A program made the position numbers and the translations under genes. Positions 36,304-45,668 of a stretch of DNA of 64,000 bases are shown piece after piece. This DNA comes from Oscillospiraceae bacterium. Lineage in GTDB: Bacteria > Bacillota > Clostridia > Oscillospirales > Ruminococcaceae. The DNA lies in the NCBI GenBank assembly GCA_902766785.1, contig CACXEO010000018.1:31341-95340 (forward strand), written 5' to 3'. The notes under the pieces were generated by a model. The model made no database searches. It was not told the DNA's origin and saw only the letters and a program-made list of their open reading frames with translations. Position 1 is the stretch's first letter. The number at the start of each line of letters is the position of its first letter.

Positions 36304-37125
36304 TCACCGCTCTAAAATTGACAAATTCATTAAGTGGTAGATTAATTCTGCCACCGCGTGATGGTCGTTATCGCAAACAACCAGTTTAGCTGCGTCTTTG
36401 AGCTTCTGCGGAGCGTTTGCCACCGCGACCCCCATCCCTGCATTTTGAATCATTTCAAAATCGTTGAAGTAATCTCCAATTGCGACAGTCTTTTCCATCG
36501 AGATACCGGTAATCTCAGCGAGATGGCAGAGTGCCCCTCCTTTGGAGCTCCCCTCCGGCAGCATTTCAAAATAATGGGTAAAGGAATGCACAAAACATAC
36601 ATCCTGATACCCTTTTGCAAGCATATAAGCTTCAAATTCATCCATTCGGGACGGTTCAAGCGCAAATAAAACCTTAAACCAGCCGTCTGGCACCTCATCA
36701 ATATTACAGGCAATATAAGAAAGCCGTTCGGTATCAAGATGCTTTTTTACTATCGCATTACTGCGAACCACATAAATTTGATCATCCAGCAAAATTTCAA
36801 TCCCAATATCCGGGAATTTTCTGTAGACATCCTCTGTATATTCTTTTGCGTTTTTACTCAGAACTGAGTGCCAGACAATCTCCCGCTTGTCATAATCATA
36901 AATCGCCCCGCCGTTATAGAGGATCACCGGCGTATCGATTTGCAGCAGGTGGACGTAGTGCTCCAATGATGGAATCGAACGCCCGGTAGCAATTGAAAAA
37001 CGCCCTCCAGCTTTCTGAAAAGCACGGATCGCCGATATATTTTCATCTGAAATACGTTTATCCGTGGTCAGCATGGTACCGTCCATATCGGTAACCAACA
37101 GCAGGCCGCTGACAGAATTCTGCAT
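36304..37125 (-). CDS. Cof-type HAD-IIB phosphatase
   Basis: A 273-residue HAD-superfamily phosphatase. Motif I is VTDMDGTMLTTD (nucleophile and acid aspartates), followed by GGRFSIATGRS (motif II threonine-like) and the motif III/IV lysine and aspartates in GDYFNDFEMIQNAG. A type IIB cap lies between. Substrates are typically sugar phosphates or flavin nucleotides; this one cannot be specified. GGGAGG precedes the ATG at 37125, with another ATG four codons earlier. It is the last gene of the long miaB-to-HAD run. Confidence 0.88.
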   Translation of the reverse strand: MQNSVSGLLLVTDMDGTMLTTDKRISDENISAIRAFQKAGGRFSIATGRSIPSLEHYVHLLQIDTPVILYNGGAIYDYDKREIVWHSVLSKNAKEYTEDVYRKFPDIGIEILLDDQIYVVRSNAIVKKHLDTERLSYIACNIDEVPDGWFKVLFALEPSRMDEFEAYMLAKGYQDVCFVHSFTHYFEMLPEGSSKGGALCHLAEITGISMEKTVAIGDYFNDFEMIQNAGMGVAVANAPQKLKDAAKLVVCDNDHHAVAELIYHLMNLSILER

Positions 37126-37139
37126 GAGCCCTCCCATTT

Positions 37140-38063
37140 TTATCTTCTTAGTTTGTTAAGAAACCGGACAAAATAATCCGGCAGGGTACTTTCAAAAGCC
37201 ATCCGTTCGCCAGTTGAAGGATGTGTAAAGCCAATCGCCTTTGCATGAAGGCACTGGCCCTCCAGTTCAGTAATAACCTTTTTGGGACCATATACCGGAT
37301 CTCCCGCAACCGGATGGCCGATATACGACATATGAACCCGAATTTGATGCGTTCTTCCTGTTTCAAGCGTAACACGCAAATGTGTAAAACCTGTCAAGCG
37401 TTCTAATACCTGAAAACGGGTAACCGCATCCCTAGAATGAACCTCTGTAACCGCCATCTTTTTTCGGTCAGCCGGGTGCCGCCCGATTGGAGCATTTACA
37501 GTTCCCTCATCCTCTTTGAAGCCGCCGTAAACAACAGTTTCATAAACCCGGTCAAAGGAATGCTCTTTAATCTGTTCCGCAAGGCTTAAATGTGCCCGAT
37601 CGCTTTTGGCAACCATCAACAGGCCGCTGGTGTCTTTATCGATCCGGTGGACAATCCCGGGGCGGATCACTCCGTTAATCCCCGAAAGCTCACCCTTACA
37701 ATGATAGAGAAGGGCATTAACCAACGTACCGGAGAGATTTCCCGGCGCTGGATGAACCACCATCCCCTTTGACTTATTCACAACTAAAAGGTCGTTGTCC
37801 TCGTAGACGATGTCGAGCGGTATTTCCTCCGGCAGGACATCAAGCTCTTTCGGCTCCGGTATTTTTAAATGTACCTTATCCCCAGGCGATAGCTTATAAT
37901 TTTTGGAAACCACTTTTCCGTTTACCGCCGCACATCCTTCAATCATCAGCTTTTGCAGGGCGGAACGGGAGCGCTCCGGAATTTTTCTTTGAAGGAATCG
38001 GTCAACCCGATTTGCAGCATCTTCAGGTTGCACTGTAAAATTAAAACTTTCTTCAAACCGCAT
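37140..38063 (-). CDS. RluD-family pseudouridine synthase
   Basis: A 307-residue enzyme with an N-terminal S4 RNA-binding domain (DRFLQRKIPERSRSALQKLM, about 20-75) and a catalytic RluA/RluD domain. The catalytic aspartate lies in HRIDKDTSGLLMVAK, and LETGRTHQIRVHMSYIGHPV is the family C-terminal motif. It converts uridines of rRNA, most likely 23S rRNA, to pseudouridine. It follows lspA by two bases, an order shared with Bacillus (lspA-ylyB). Confidence 0.93.
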   Translation of the reverse strand: MRFEESFNFTVQPEDAANRVDRFLQRKIPERSRSALQKLMIEGCAAVNGKVVSKNYKLSPGDKVHLKIPEPKELDVLPEEIPLDIVYEDNDLLVVNKSKGMVVHPAPGNLSGTLVNALLYHCKGELSGINGVIRPGIVHRIDKDTSGLLMVAKSDRAHLSLAEQIKEHSFDRVYETVVYGGFKEDEGTVNAPIGRHPADRKKMAVTEVHSRDAVTRFQVLERLTGFTHLRVTLETGRTHQIRVHMSYIGHPVAGDPVYGPKKVITELEGQCLHAKAIGFTHPSTGERMAFESTLPDYFVRFLNKLRR

Positions 38064-38065
38064 TG

Positions 38066-38578
38066 TTATTCCGCCTTATCGGCATCTTTTTCCTCTTTCC
38101 TGTGAAATAGGTCGGATTTATCAAAAAAGAGCATATAAACAAGCAGGCTGATTACCCCTAAAACCACCATACAGTCCGCAAAGTTAAAAATAGCAAAGTT
38201 AACAAACTTGAATTCGATATAGTCGATTACCGAACCATCCCGGAAAACCCGGTCGATCAGGTTCCCAACTCCCCCTGCTAAAATTACTGCAACATGCCAG
38301 ACGACAACGTTATTTTTCAGTTTTCTGAAGGCCAACAGGTACAACATGAACAAAACTGCAAGGCCTGTTAAACCAATTAAAAACCAGCGCTGACCGTCAA
38401 AGGAATTAAAAGCTGCCCCCGTGTTTTCCACATAGGTAAAACTTACAATCCCCGGAATAAAGGGTACCGATTCGTGCAGCTGCAGGTTCGCCTGTACAAT
38501 AGCCTTTAAAATCTGGTCAATTCCGATCAAAAGTGCGGAAACGCCCAAAGCAATATAAGAAATGGGAATCAACTCCAA
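38066..38578 (-). CDS. lspA: Lipoprotein signal peptidase II
   Basis: A 170-residue membrane aspartyl protease that cleaves prolipoproteins before the lipidated cysteine. Four membrane helices are visible. The two catalytic aspartates lie in GGVGNLIDRVFRDGSVIDYI and FNFADCMVVLG, typical of the family. The start is uncertain: the first in-frame codon, TTG at 38578, lies six bases after the ileS stop without a good Shine-Dalgarno, and later non-ATG starts are possible. It is followed at once by the pseudouridine synthase gene. Confidence 0.92.
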   Translation of the reverse strand: MELIPISYIALGVSALLIGIDQILKAIVQANLQLHESVPFIPGIVSFTYVENTGAAFNSFDGQRWFLIGLTGLAVLFMLYLLAFRKLKNNVVVWHVAVILAGGVGNLIDRVFRDGSVIDYIEFKFVNFAIFNFADCMVVLGVISLLVYMLFFDKSDLFHRKEEKDADKAE

Positions 38579-38584
38579 AACAGT

Positions 38585-41371
38585 TTATTCAGCAGAAACA
38601 ACACCGGCACAGCGCTCGCAGAGAGTTGGATGTTCGGCACATTTACCGACAGTTGTTCTGTATGCCCAGCAGCGCTCGCATTTTTCACCATCAGCTTTGG
38701 CAACGGTGATCGAGAGCCCTTCAAGGTCTGAAACAACCTCTCCTGAGCCTTCTGCAAGCTCTACCTGGGAAACAATAAAGGCGCTTTCAAGCTCTCCTTT
38801 TACCTGATTGAGGAAATTGAAAAGTTCGCCGCTGCAATAGAGCTGAACCTTTGCTTCCAACGATTTTCCGATTACCTTTTCATTCCGCTTGAGTTCCAAC
38901 GCCTTATTGACTTCGTCCCGGATTTGATGGATCCGATCCCATTTTGCGACAAAGCCTTCGTCGGTCGGAAGTTTAACCACTTTCGGCATTTCATTAAAGA
39001 GAACCGATTCAGCGTCGTCAGAGGCAAGGTGCGGCATCGCAGCCCAAATCTCCTCAGAGGTAAAGGCGAGAATCGGCGCAACCAGGCGGGTTAACGCACT
39101 CAAAATCATATAAATTGCCGACTGGGCGCTGCGGCGTTCCAGGCTGTCAGCCTTTTCACAGTAGAGACGGTCTTTGATAATGTCGAGATAAAAATTGGAC
39201 ATATCCAGAACGCAGAAGTTGTGGATTGCATGATAAACAACATGGAAATCAAAGCTGTTGTATCCTGCTTCCGCCTTTTTGATCAACTCGCCCAGTGCAT
39301 GGAGCGCCCAAAGATCGAGCTCCGGCATTTGATCAACCGGAACCAAGTCAGTATCGGGATTGAAATCTGCCAAGTTGCTTAAAATATAGCGGGCAGTATT
39401 CCGGATTTTACGGTACCCTTCAGAGAGCTGTTTCATAATATCAGGAGAAATACGGATATCCGCATGATAGTCGGAAGACGCCACCCAAAGCCGGAGGATA
39501 TCGGCGCCATACTGTTTGACAATCTCTTCAGGCTCAATTCCGTTGCCGAGAGACTTGGACATCTTCTTGCCCTCACCGTCTACAACCCAGCCGTGGGTGC
39601 AAACATTTTTGTAAGGCGCAACACCTCTATAAGCAACGCTGGTCAATAATGAAGACTGGAACCAGCCGCGGTACTGATCGGCGCCTTCCAGATACAGATC
39701 CGCCGGGAAGCAGAGCTCCTCCCGTTCATCGATAACGGCGGCATGGGAAACGCCGCTGTCGAACCAAACGTCCATGATATCGGTTTCTTTGGTAAACTCA
39801 TGGCAACCACACTCACAGGCGGCATCTGCCGGCAGAAACTCAGACGGCTCCTTGATATACCAAGCATCAGAGCCTTCAGCACGGAATAGGTCGGAAATCG
39901 CACGGATGGTCTGATCATTCACAACCGGCTTTCCGCAGTCCTTACAATAAAGGATCGGAATCGGCACGCCCCAAGTGCGCTGGCGGGAGATACACCAGTC
40001 GCTCCGGTCGCGGACCATCCCTTTGATTCGCTCTTCTCCCCATTCGGGAATCCAGTTGACGGTCTCGATCGCTTTAACCGCCTCATCCTTAAATCCGTCA
40101 ACTGAACAAAACCATTGTTCAGTGGCGCGGAACAGGATTGGCTTTTTACAACGCCAGCAGTGTGGATACTGGTGGACAATTTTAACCAAAGCAAACAAGT
40201 TGCCTGTTTCCTCAAGTTTTTTAGCAATTGCCTTATTGGCGTCATCGGTCAGCAAACCGGCAAATTCCCCGGCGAGCTCGGTCAGGCGGCCTTCGGAATC
40301 AACCGGGACAATGACCGGAAGCTCTTTGTAGTTTTGACAGACTTCAAAGTCTTCAACGCCGTGGCCAGGTGCGGTGTGGACGCAACCCGTTCCGCTCTCA
40401 AGCGTGACATGATCGCCGACGATAACCAGCGGCTCACGGTCGAGGAAAGGATGCGCCGTTTTCATATACTCAAGGTCGCTTCCAAGGAAGGAACCAACCA
40501 TTTCATAATCTTCAATTTTTGCGTCTTTCATCGCCGCGCCAACCAATTCCTTGGCCATGACGAGGTACTCGTCCCCTGTCTTGACAAGGGTGTATTCGTA
40601 ATTCGGCCCAAGGCAGATGGCAACGTTGCCCGGCAAAGTCCAGGTAGTGGTGGTCCAGATAACGAAAGAAACCTTTTTGGGGTCAATTCCCATCTCAGAG
40701 AAAACGCCCTTATCATCAGTTACATTGAATTTGACATAAATGGAGTAACAGGGGTCATCTTCATACTCGATCTCTGCTTCCGCAAGCGCGGTACCGCACT
40801 CGGTACACCAGTAAACCGGTTTGAGGCCTTTATAAATATACCCTTTCTTCGCCATCTCGCCGAAAACTTCAATCTGTTTCGCTTCAAAGGACGGTTTGAG
40901 CGTTTTATAGGGGTCTTCAAAATCACCGATGACACCAAGGCGTTTGAACTGGTCGGTCATGGTGTCGATAAAAGACTCTGCAAATTCACGGCAAAGCTTT
41001 CTCAACTCAACCGCGGAAATTGTCACAGGATTTACCCCATCTTTTTTCAGCGCCTTCAGTTCAATTGGAAGCCCGTGAGTATCCCACCCCGGAATATACG
41101 GCGCTTTAAACCCGGACATATTCTTATGACGAATGATGATATCCTTGAGAACTTTATTCAGAGCGGTTCCCATGTGGATATTTCCGTTCGCATAGGGCGG
41201 TCCATCGTGGAGGGTGTAGTTTGGTTTTCCCTCGTTTTTCTTCATCAGTTTTTTATATACCCCGCGCCGCTCAAACTCCTTGAGCATTTCCGGCTCCCGC
41301 TGCGGCAGACCGGCGCGCATCGGGAAATCGGTTTTAGTCAGGTTGAGGGTTTTGTTGTAATCCTGAGACAT
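38585..41371 (-). CDS. ileS: Isoleucyl-tRNA synthetase
   Basis: A 928-residue class I synthetase. The HIGH motif appears as YANGNIHMGTALNK, the editing (CP1) domain occupies the middle, and the KMSKS loop is GEGKKMSKSLGNG. The C-terminal zinc finger has four cysteines (CERCWAYRT, LCERCAGVV). The ORF opens at 41446 but AAGGAGAG lies just before the ATG at 41371, giving the usual start MSQDYNKTLNLTKTDFPM. No T-box fits in the 100 bases between divIVA and ileS, so the gene seems to be carried by the operon. Confidence 0.98.
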   Translation of the reverse strand: MSQDYNKTLNLTKTDFPMRAGLPQREPEMLKEFERRGVYKKLMKKNEGKPNYTLHDGPPYANGNIHMGTALNKVLKDIIIRHKNMSGFKAPYIPGWDTHGLPIELKALKKDGVNPVTISAVELRKLCREFAESFIDTMTDQFKRLGVIGDFEDPYKTLKPSFEAKQIEVFGEMAKKGYIYKGLKPVYWCTECGTALAEAEIEYEDDPCYSIYVKFNVTDDKGVFSEMGIDPKKVSFVIWTTTTWTLPGNVAICLGPNYEYTLVKTGDEYLVMAKELVGAAMKDAKIEDYEMVGSFLGSDLEYMKTAHPFLDREPLVIVGDHVTLESGTGCVHTAPGHGVEDFEVCQNYKELPVIVPVDSEGRLTELAGEFAGLLTDDANKAIAKKLEETGNLFALVKIVHQYPHCWRCKKPILFRATEQWFCSVDGFKDEAVKAIETVNWIPEWGEERIKGMVRDRSDWCISRQRTWGVPIPILYCKDCGKPVVNDQTIRAISDLFRAEGSDAWYIKEPSEFLPADAACECGCHEFTKETDIMDVWFDSGVSHAAVIDEREELCFPADLYLEGADQYRGWFQSSLLTSVAYRGVAPYKNVCTHGWVVDGEGKKMSKSLGNGIEPEEIVKQYGADILRLWVASSDYHADIRISPDIMKQLSEGYRKIRNTARYILSNLADFNPDTDLVPVDQMPELDLWALHALGELIKKAEAGYNSFDFHVVYHAIHNFCVLDMSNFYLDIIKDRLYCEKADSLERRSAQSAIYMILSALTRLVAPILAFTSEEIWAAMPHLASDDAESVLFNEMPKVVKLPTDEGFVAKWDRIHQIRDEVNKALELKRNEKVIGKSLEAKVQLYCSGELFNFLNQVKGELESAFIVSQVELAEGSGEVVSDLEGLSITVAKADGEKCERCWAYRTTVGKCAEHPTLCERCAGVVSAE

Positions 41372-41471
41372 TCGTTTCTCTCCTTGTTCTTCTAATACGA
41401 ACCGCGGCCGCAATGCTTCAGCAATTTGCAAAATCCCGCAATTCATTCGCCGCTGACAACAGCGGAATTAT

Positions 41472-42233
41472 TTACTTTTTAGCATTACGCCCAAACCGAA
41501 GCTCGCCGAATTTGGATTCCATAGAACTTCTCTGTTCCTCATTCGAACCTGAAGAAGCACCGAAACGGCTTGAAAAAATGGGCGGTACAGGTGTTTCAGC
41601 TGGTTCTTCAGCAGTGGAGACCACTGGGGCAGTTTCCGGATCAGATGTCTGTGACTGAGACGCCGCGCTTTCAACTGCCGGAGCTGTTTCAGCTTCAACC
41701 GATGCACTTCCAGTCAGTTTGGAAGAAATGCTTTCGACAGCCTCCGAATCTTTTTCCTTAATCTCAGGAATCGAAGTAATGGTATCAAGATGGGATTTAT
41801 AAAGCGCGAGCAGTTTTGATTTAAAATTTGATACTTCGCGCTGGGTCAACAGCAGCGTATGCTGTTCTTTTTCAATATCTTTTTTAACAGAAGCCAGCGT
41901 TTTCTGGGAATTCTCAGTAGCTTCACGAATAATGGTATCGCCTTTTGCCTGCGCTTCCGTAATAATCCCGTCAGCCTTTTCCTTGGCTTCTTTGAGAATA
42001 TTGTTACCCAGTTTCTGGGCCCCGATCAACGCTTCTTTCATGCTGTTTTCATCCTGACGGTATTCTTCTAATTTTGTCGCCAGAATTTCCAGTTTCTTCT
42101 GCAGTTCGGTATTCTGAACAGTCAGTTCATTTACAACCGCCGCAACCTCATTTAAATAGGCATCTACTTCATCCACTTTGTAGCCAAACGCCGATTTATC
42201 AAATCTCTGCGCGGAAATCTCTTTTGCATTCAT
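41472..42233 (-). CDS. divIVA: DivIVA-family cell-division / pole protein
   Basis: A 253-residue coiled-coil protein. The N-terminal membrane-curvature domain (ISAQRFDKSAFGYKVDEVDAYL) is typical of DivIVA, followed by long coiled coils to about residue 150 and a Ser/Glu/Pro/Ala-rich disordered C-terminal tail (ETAPAVESAASQSQTS). DivIVA marks negatively curved membranes at poles and septa and recruits partners. The division-cluster order sepF-ylmH-divIVA-ileS is preserved. Confidence 0.93.
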   Translation of the reverse strand: MNAKEISAQRFDKSAFGYKVDEVDAYLNEVAAVVNELTVQNTELQKKLEILATKLEEYRQDENSMKEALIGAQKLGNNILKEAKEKADGIITEAQAKGDTIIREATENSQKTLASVKKDIEKEQHTLLLTQREVSNFKSKLLALYKSHLDTITSIPEIKEKDSEAVESISSKLTGSASVEAETAPAVESAASQSQTSDPETAPVVSTAEEPAETPVPPIFSSRFGASSGSNEEQRSSMESKFGELRFGRNAKK

Positions 42234-42246
42234 GGAATGGTACCCC

Positions 42247-43002
42247 CTATATGTATTGGTTGATAATTAGATATAAACGTCCTTTTTTCGTTTCACGTAT
42301 TTCTTCCGCCAAAACAAACTTACCGGAACCTTTCACAGAAAACACATCGCCGGGTTTAACTGTAGCACTGACTGATTCTGTTACAGCGTAATTGAGCATT
42401 ACAAAACCCGCACGGATCCGTTCAGCAGCTTTTTCACGGCTGGTGCCCACCGCCAGCGAAACGACAGCGTCAAGCCGCAGAGAGGCCACGGTTCCCTCAA
42501 TTTTACGGAAAGACGGCGTATAAGAAATACCCTCTAAATTTGAAGGTGCAAGCGTTACACCCACCCTGCCGATTTTTTTCAAATTATCAGTAAAATAGTC
42601 AAACTGTTTTTCGTAAAGACAAACAACAGTTTGACCCTCACCTACCAAAATATCGCCAACAACTTCCCTTTTTACACCAAGTGCCATAAAGGAGCCCAGA
42701 AAATCACGGTGCGACAACTTCTCGTCTCTGCGGTATGAAAGCTTCAGCCCGGCAACCGGATACGAACCGGGATCCGGTTCCATATAACTTGGAAAGACGC
42801 CCAGCATCTGCCGCTGCGCGCCTTCGTAACCGCCAAAGAACAAATAATTTGAACAATGGTTTTTGCGAAGCTGCAGATCGGCCAGATAAACCTGACGCTC
42901 GTCCAAAAACATGGTAAACTTCGGATACATTTTCTGCTCCGCCTGTGCGGCAACATCTAAAATCCTAGCTGTAAAAAGCTCGTCTTCCTTCGAAAGAACC
43001 AT
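42247..43002 (-). CDS. ylmH: YlmH-like S4-domain RNA-binding protein
   Basis: A 251-residue protein with an S4 RNA-binding domain near the C-terminus (LRLDAVVSLAVGTSREKAAERI, about residues 180-245). YlmH in Bacillus is in the division cluster between sepF and divIVA and binds stalled ribosomes as a ribosome-associated quality-control factor. The start codon overlaps the sepF stop by one base, so the two are coupled. Length and domain order fit. Confidence 0.9.
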   Translation of the reverse strand: MVLSKEDELFTARILDVAAQAEQKMYPKFTMFLDERQVYLADLQLRKNHCSNYLFFGGYEGAQRQMLGVFPSYMEPDPGSYPVAGLKLSYRRDEKLSHRDFLGSFMALGVKREVVGDILVGEGQTVVCLYEKQFDYFTDNLKKIGRVGVTLAPSNLEGISYTPSFRKIEGTVASLRLDAVVSLAVGTSREKAAERIRAGFVMLNYAVTESVSATVKPGDVFSVKGSGKFVLAEEIRETKKGRLYLIINQYI

Positions 43003-43466
43003 TAAAAATACAACCCGTTGCTCTCAAGTTCTCCCAGCAGATCACCCATAATATCGACATTATACGGCGTAATAATAAAAGTACTGTTAGCAACCCGTTT
43101 GATTTGACCATTGTTTGCATAAGCAACGCCGCTCAAAAAATCGACCAAACGTCTGGCGGTGTCTTTATTGGTAGATTCCAAATTTAACACGACAGTGCGC
43201 TTTTCATTCAAGTGGTCGGCAACCGAACTCGCATCCTCAAAATGCTCCGGCTTTACCAGAACAACCTGAAGCTGAGTGGTCGCGTGGATATTGACAACAC
43301 GGTTGCTTTTGTTTGTAGAACTCTTCGTGTCGTTCGAATGATTATAGTCAAATGCCTCAGAAGAATGGGAATGGTCTTTGCTGATGATTTCGTCCTGCAT
43401 TTCCTCTTCTTCGTAGTCGTCATCTTCAGTCACAAAAATACCTTTAAATTTATCAACAAAACTCAT
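43002..43466 (-). CDS. sepF: Cell-division protein SepF
   Basis: A 154-residue protein: a short N-terminal amphipathic helix (MSFVDKFKGIF) for membrane binding, an acidic linker, and the SepF core (QVVLVKPEHFEDASSVADHL, RRLVDFLSGVAYANNGQI, FIITPYNVDI). SepF bundles FtsZ and tethers it to the membrane. The ATG at 43466 has GGGAGG upstream. Confidence 0.95.
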   Translation of the reverse strand: MSFVDKFKGIFVTEDDDYEEEEMQDEIISKDHSHSSEAFDYNHSNDTKSSTNKSNRVVNIHATTQLQVVLVKPEHFEDASSVADHLNEKRTVVLNLESTNKDTARRLVDFLSGVAYANNGQIKRVANSTFIITPYNVDIMGDLLGELESNGLYF

Positions 43467-43486
43467 ATTTTTTCCTCCCTGCAAGT

Positions 43487-44185
43487 TTAGTACCTTTCGC
43501 CGAAAAGTCCCCGCCCAATCCGAACAATATTACTTCCAAAACGGATTGCTTCCCGGTAATCAGACGACATGCCCATCGACAAAATATTCACATTCCTATT
43601 ATCTAACTTTTTGCCCTGTATGTCAATAAGCAACTTTTGAGCAAGCTCAAAATAGCGAGCGCCTTCTTCTGCCGGAGGAATTACCATAATCCCTCTCATT
43701 TTCAAGTGCGGCATACCGGCAATCTCTTCCAGCAAAGAGTCAAGCTCACCCAGGAGCACACCGCTTTTAGACGGTTCAGCAGCAATGTTAACTTCAAGGA
43801 GGATTTCCATTGCTTTGCCGCGTGCCGCCGCACAGCGCTCAATCTCCGTTGCAAGCCGCAGAGAATCAACCGATTCAATCATACCTACTTTGTCAATCAC
43901 CTGCCGCACTTTATTGGTCTGCAGATGGCCGATAAAATGAATCTGACCTGCGGAAAGGGTATATGCATCAAATTTTTCCAAAAGTTCCTGTGCCCGGTTT
44001 TCACCGAGCAAAGCAACACCTTCGGCAACGGCGATGTTCACAAGCTCTGCCGGAACCGTTTTAGTCACTGCCATCAGCGTCACGTCCTCAGGTCTACGGC
44101 CGCATTTCACACAGGTATCCTCGATTTGAAAGCGAATTTCCTTCAGCCGTTCCCTGATTAACTCAGCTGAGCTGTTTCCCATCAT
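43487..44185 (-). CDS. YggS/PROSC-type PLP homeostasis protein
   Basis: A 232-residue single-domain PLP-binding protein (alanine-racemase N-terminal fold). The PLP lysine lies in LMAVTKTVPAELVNIAV near residue 40; GENRAQELLEKF and HFIGHLQTNKVR are signatures. It buffers free pyridoxal phosphate and has no known catalytic turnover. It overlaps the HlyD-like gene end and sits before sepF, as in Bacillus (ylmE-sepF). Confidence 0.95.
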   Translation of the reverse strand: MMGNSSAELIRERLKEIRFQIEDTCVKCGRRPEDVTLMAVTKTVPAELVNIAVAEGVALLGENRAQELLEKFDAYTLSAGQIHFIGHLQTNKVRQVIDKVGMIESVDSLRLATEIERCAAARGKAMEILLEVNIAAEPSKSGVLLGELDSLLEEIAGMPHLKMRGIMVIPPAEEGARYFELAQKLLIDIQGKKLDNRNVNILSMGMSSDYREAIRFGSNIVRIGRGLFGERY

Positions 44186-45407
44186 ACAAATCAGATCCTT
44201 TCACAATTACATCGTCATAGACCCGGACGTACTTGGAACGGTCAAGTTCTGTTTCCTTATTATCACTGACAAAATACTCTTCATTTTCATAAATGATGTC
44301 AACTAGCTTAAACCGCATTTCCTGTCCGTACTTTACATAAACGCCTTTCTGGTTCTCACCATTTTGATTCTTAACAATATGCAAGGCGGACTTCGGTATT
44401 TTAATCCCCTCATGGGTCTGTAAAATCACCTGTGCCTCTTCCAAGCGGAGTTTTACCAGTTTTTCTGACAGGATATCCGTTTCAAACACGACTACCGCCT
44501 TTTCCTTAGAGGCGTCATAGCTATTGGAAAGTACTTCTGCCGCCACCGTTTCATCTGACGCCGAACGGAATAAAAGGTCGTATTTCCTACCTTCTTTTAA
44601 TTGAGCGGCATCAGTCGCATTAACAATTGCGGTATATCTCCACTTTGCATTTGTAATCACTTTGCCTGTAACAGCTTCATTAACTGCTGGCTTGTCCATT
44701 GAAAAAAATTTTTCAATTTCCTTTTCTGTCAAATTTCCAGATTTTTGCAAATTTATTAACGATTCAAAACCATCGGTACTATTGACAAAATAACCCGAAA
44801 CAGGTGAAGTAACAGAAGAAACGGACTGGCCGCTTTGCTGCCGGAGAGCCGCTATTTCCCCTTTTAGAGTTTCAACACGCGCGTTGAAATCCGTCACATT
44901 CGCAAACGCAATCTGGCTGCGGTTAAACGCACTCAAAAAGCTGTTTTTCATGGTGTACAAATCATCAATATCATGCTCCTGAAGCGCGGCAACATATTCT
45001 CCGTTAATGGAATTAAGTTGTCTGGTAAGAGCGGTCGCCTGTGTGCCGGCAGTCGCTCCCGGCGTTTGAGACTCCTGAACTGTCTTCAGCTCGGCCTCAA
45101 GACGTTCTACCTTTGCCATGCTTGCAATATCCTGCTCGCTGGGGTACATTTGTGCTACAACCGAGTTTTTGGCCACTTTATCACCGTTTTTAATCAGGTA
45201 GTTGACAGCACCGGATTTCTGCGCATCTAAAATTGTTTCTTCGCGCGAAACAATTCCCTTAACATCAAAAGACTCGCCGACCTCCGACAAAAAAACCGTC
45301 TCCACCGAATAAGGACGACTGAAAGCAATATAAAGTTGGATGCCAACAACTAGCACCACCACCAGGGCGAAAAAGCCTAAAAGGACTTTGGGCAGTTTGG
45401 ACGACAT
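44163..45407 (-). CDS. HlyD-like membrane-anchored protein
   Basis: A 414-residue protein with one N-terminal membrane helix (about 5-28), a biotinyl-lipoyl-like half (VGESFDVKGIVSREETILDA), an alpha-helical coiled-coil hairpin (about 105-200) and a second beta domain. This is the periplasmic-adaptor (HlyD) architecture seen in efflux systems. No transporter partner is nearby. In Clostridia a gene of this type is frequently found beside yggS-sepF, so a cell-envelope or division-related role is possible. Four bases separate it from hfq. Confidence 0.75.
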   Translation of the reverse strand: MSSKLPKVLLGFFALVVVLVVGIQLYIAFSRPYSVETVFLSEVGESFDVKGIVSREETILDAQKSGAVNYLIKNGDKVAKNSVVAQMYPSEQDIASMAKVERLEAELKTVQESQTPGATAGTQATALTRQLNSINGEYVAALQEHDIDDLYTMKNSFLSAFNRSQIAFANVTDFNARVETLKGEIAALRQQSGQSVSSVTSPVSGYFVNSTDGFESLINLQKSGNLTEKEIEKFFSMDKPAVNEAVTGKVITNAKWRYTAIVNATDAAQLKEGRKYDLLFRSASDETVAAEVLSNSYDASKEKAVVVFETDILSEKLVKLRLEEAQVILQTHEGIKIPKSALHIVKNQNGENQKGVYVKYGQEMRFKLVDIIYENEEYFVSDNKETELDRSKYVRVYDDVIVKGSDLYDGKQLS

Positions 45408-45410
45408 TTT

Positions 45411-45650
45411 TTACTCCTCTGTTTCCTGCTCAGTGTCAAAAATGTTGACACTCCGCGCCGGGATAATGGTGGAAACCGCGTGTTTATAGACAAGGCTCTG
45501 TTTGCCGTCGCTGTCCAAAACAATTGTAAAATTATCAAACCCTTTGACAATACCCCGGAACTGGAATCCATTCATCAGGTATATGGTGACCGGTTTTTTG
45601 TCCTTTCTGGCTGCGTTTAGGAATACATCCTGCAAATTAATTGTTTTCAC
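45411..45650 (-). CDS. hfq: RNA chaperone Hfq
   Basis: A 79-residue Sm-like protein: [20 protein letters not shown], then [13 protein letters not shown], which is the Sm2 motif with the conserved YKHA. It forms a hexameric ring that binds small RNAs and mRNAs. The start is GTG, with AGGTGA upstream. Adjacent to miaA, as in most bacteria. The C-terminal acidic tail is short. Confidence 0.97.
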   Translation of the reverse strand: MKTINLQDVFLNAARKDKKPVTIYLMNGFQFRGIVKGFDNFTIVLDSDGKQSLVYKHAVSTIIPARSVNIFDTEQETEE

Positions 45651-45668
45651 GTTAAATCACCTTTCTTT

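Noticed and set aside
40115..41395. 426-residue plus-strand open frame opposite ileS
   Set aside because: Antisense shadow; IleS motifs (HIGH, KMSKS, zinc finger) are unmistakable on the minus strand.
41372..41471. T-box leader before ileS
   Set aside because: The gap is only about 100 bases and shows no T-box conserved sequence (TGGNACCGCG) or specifier stem.
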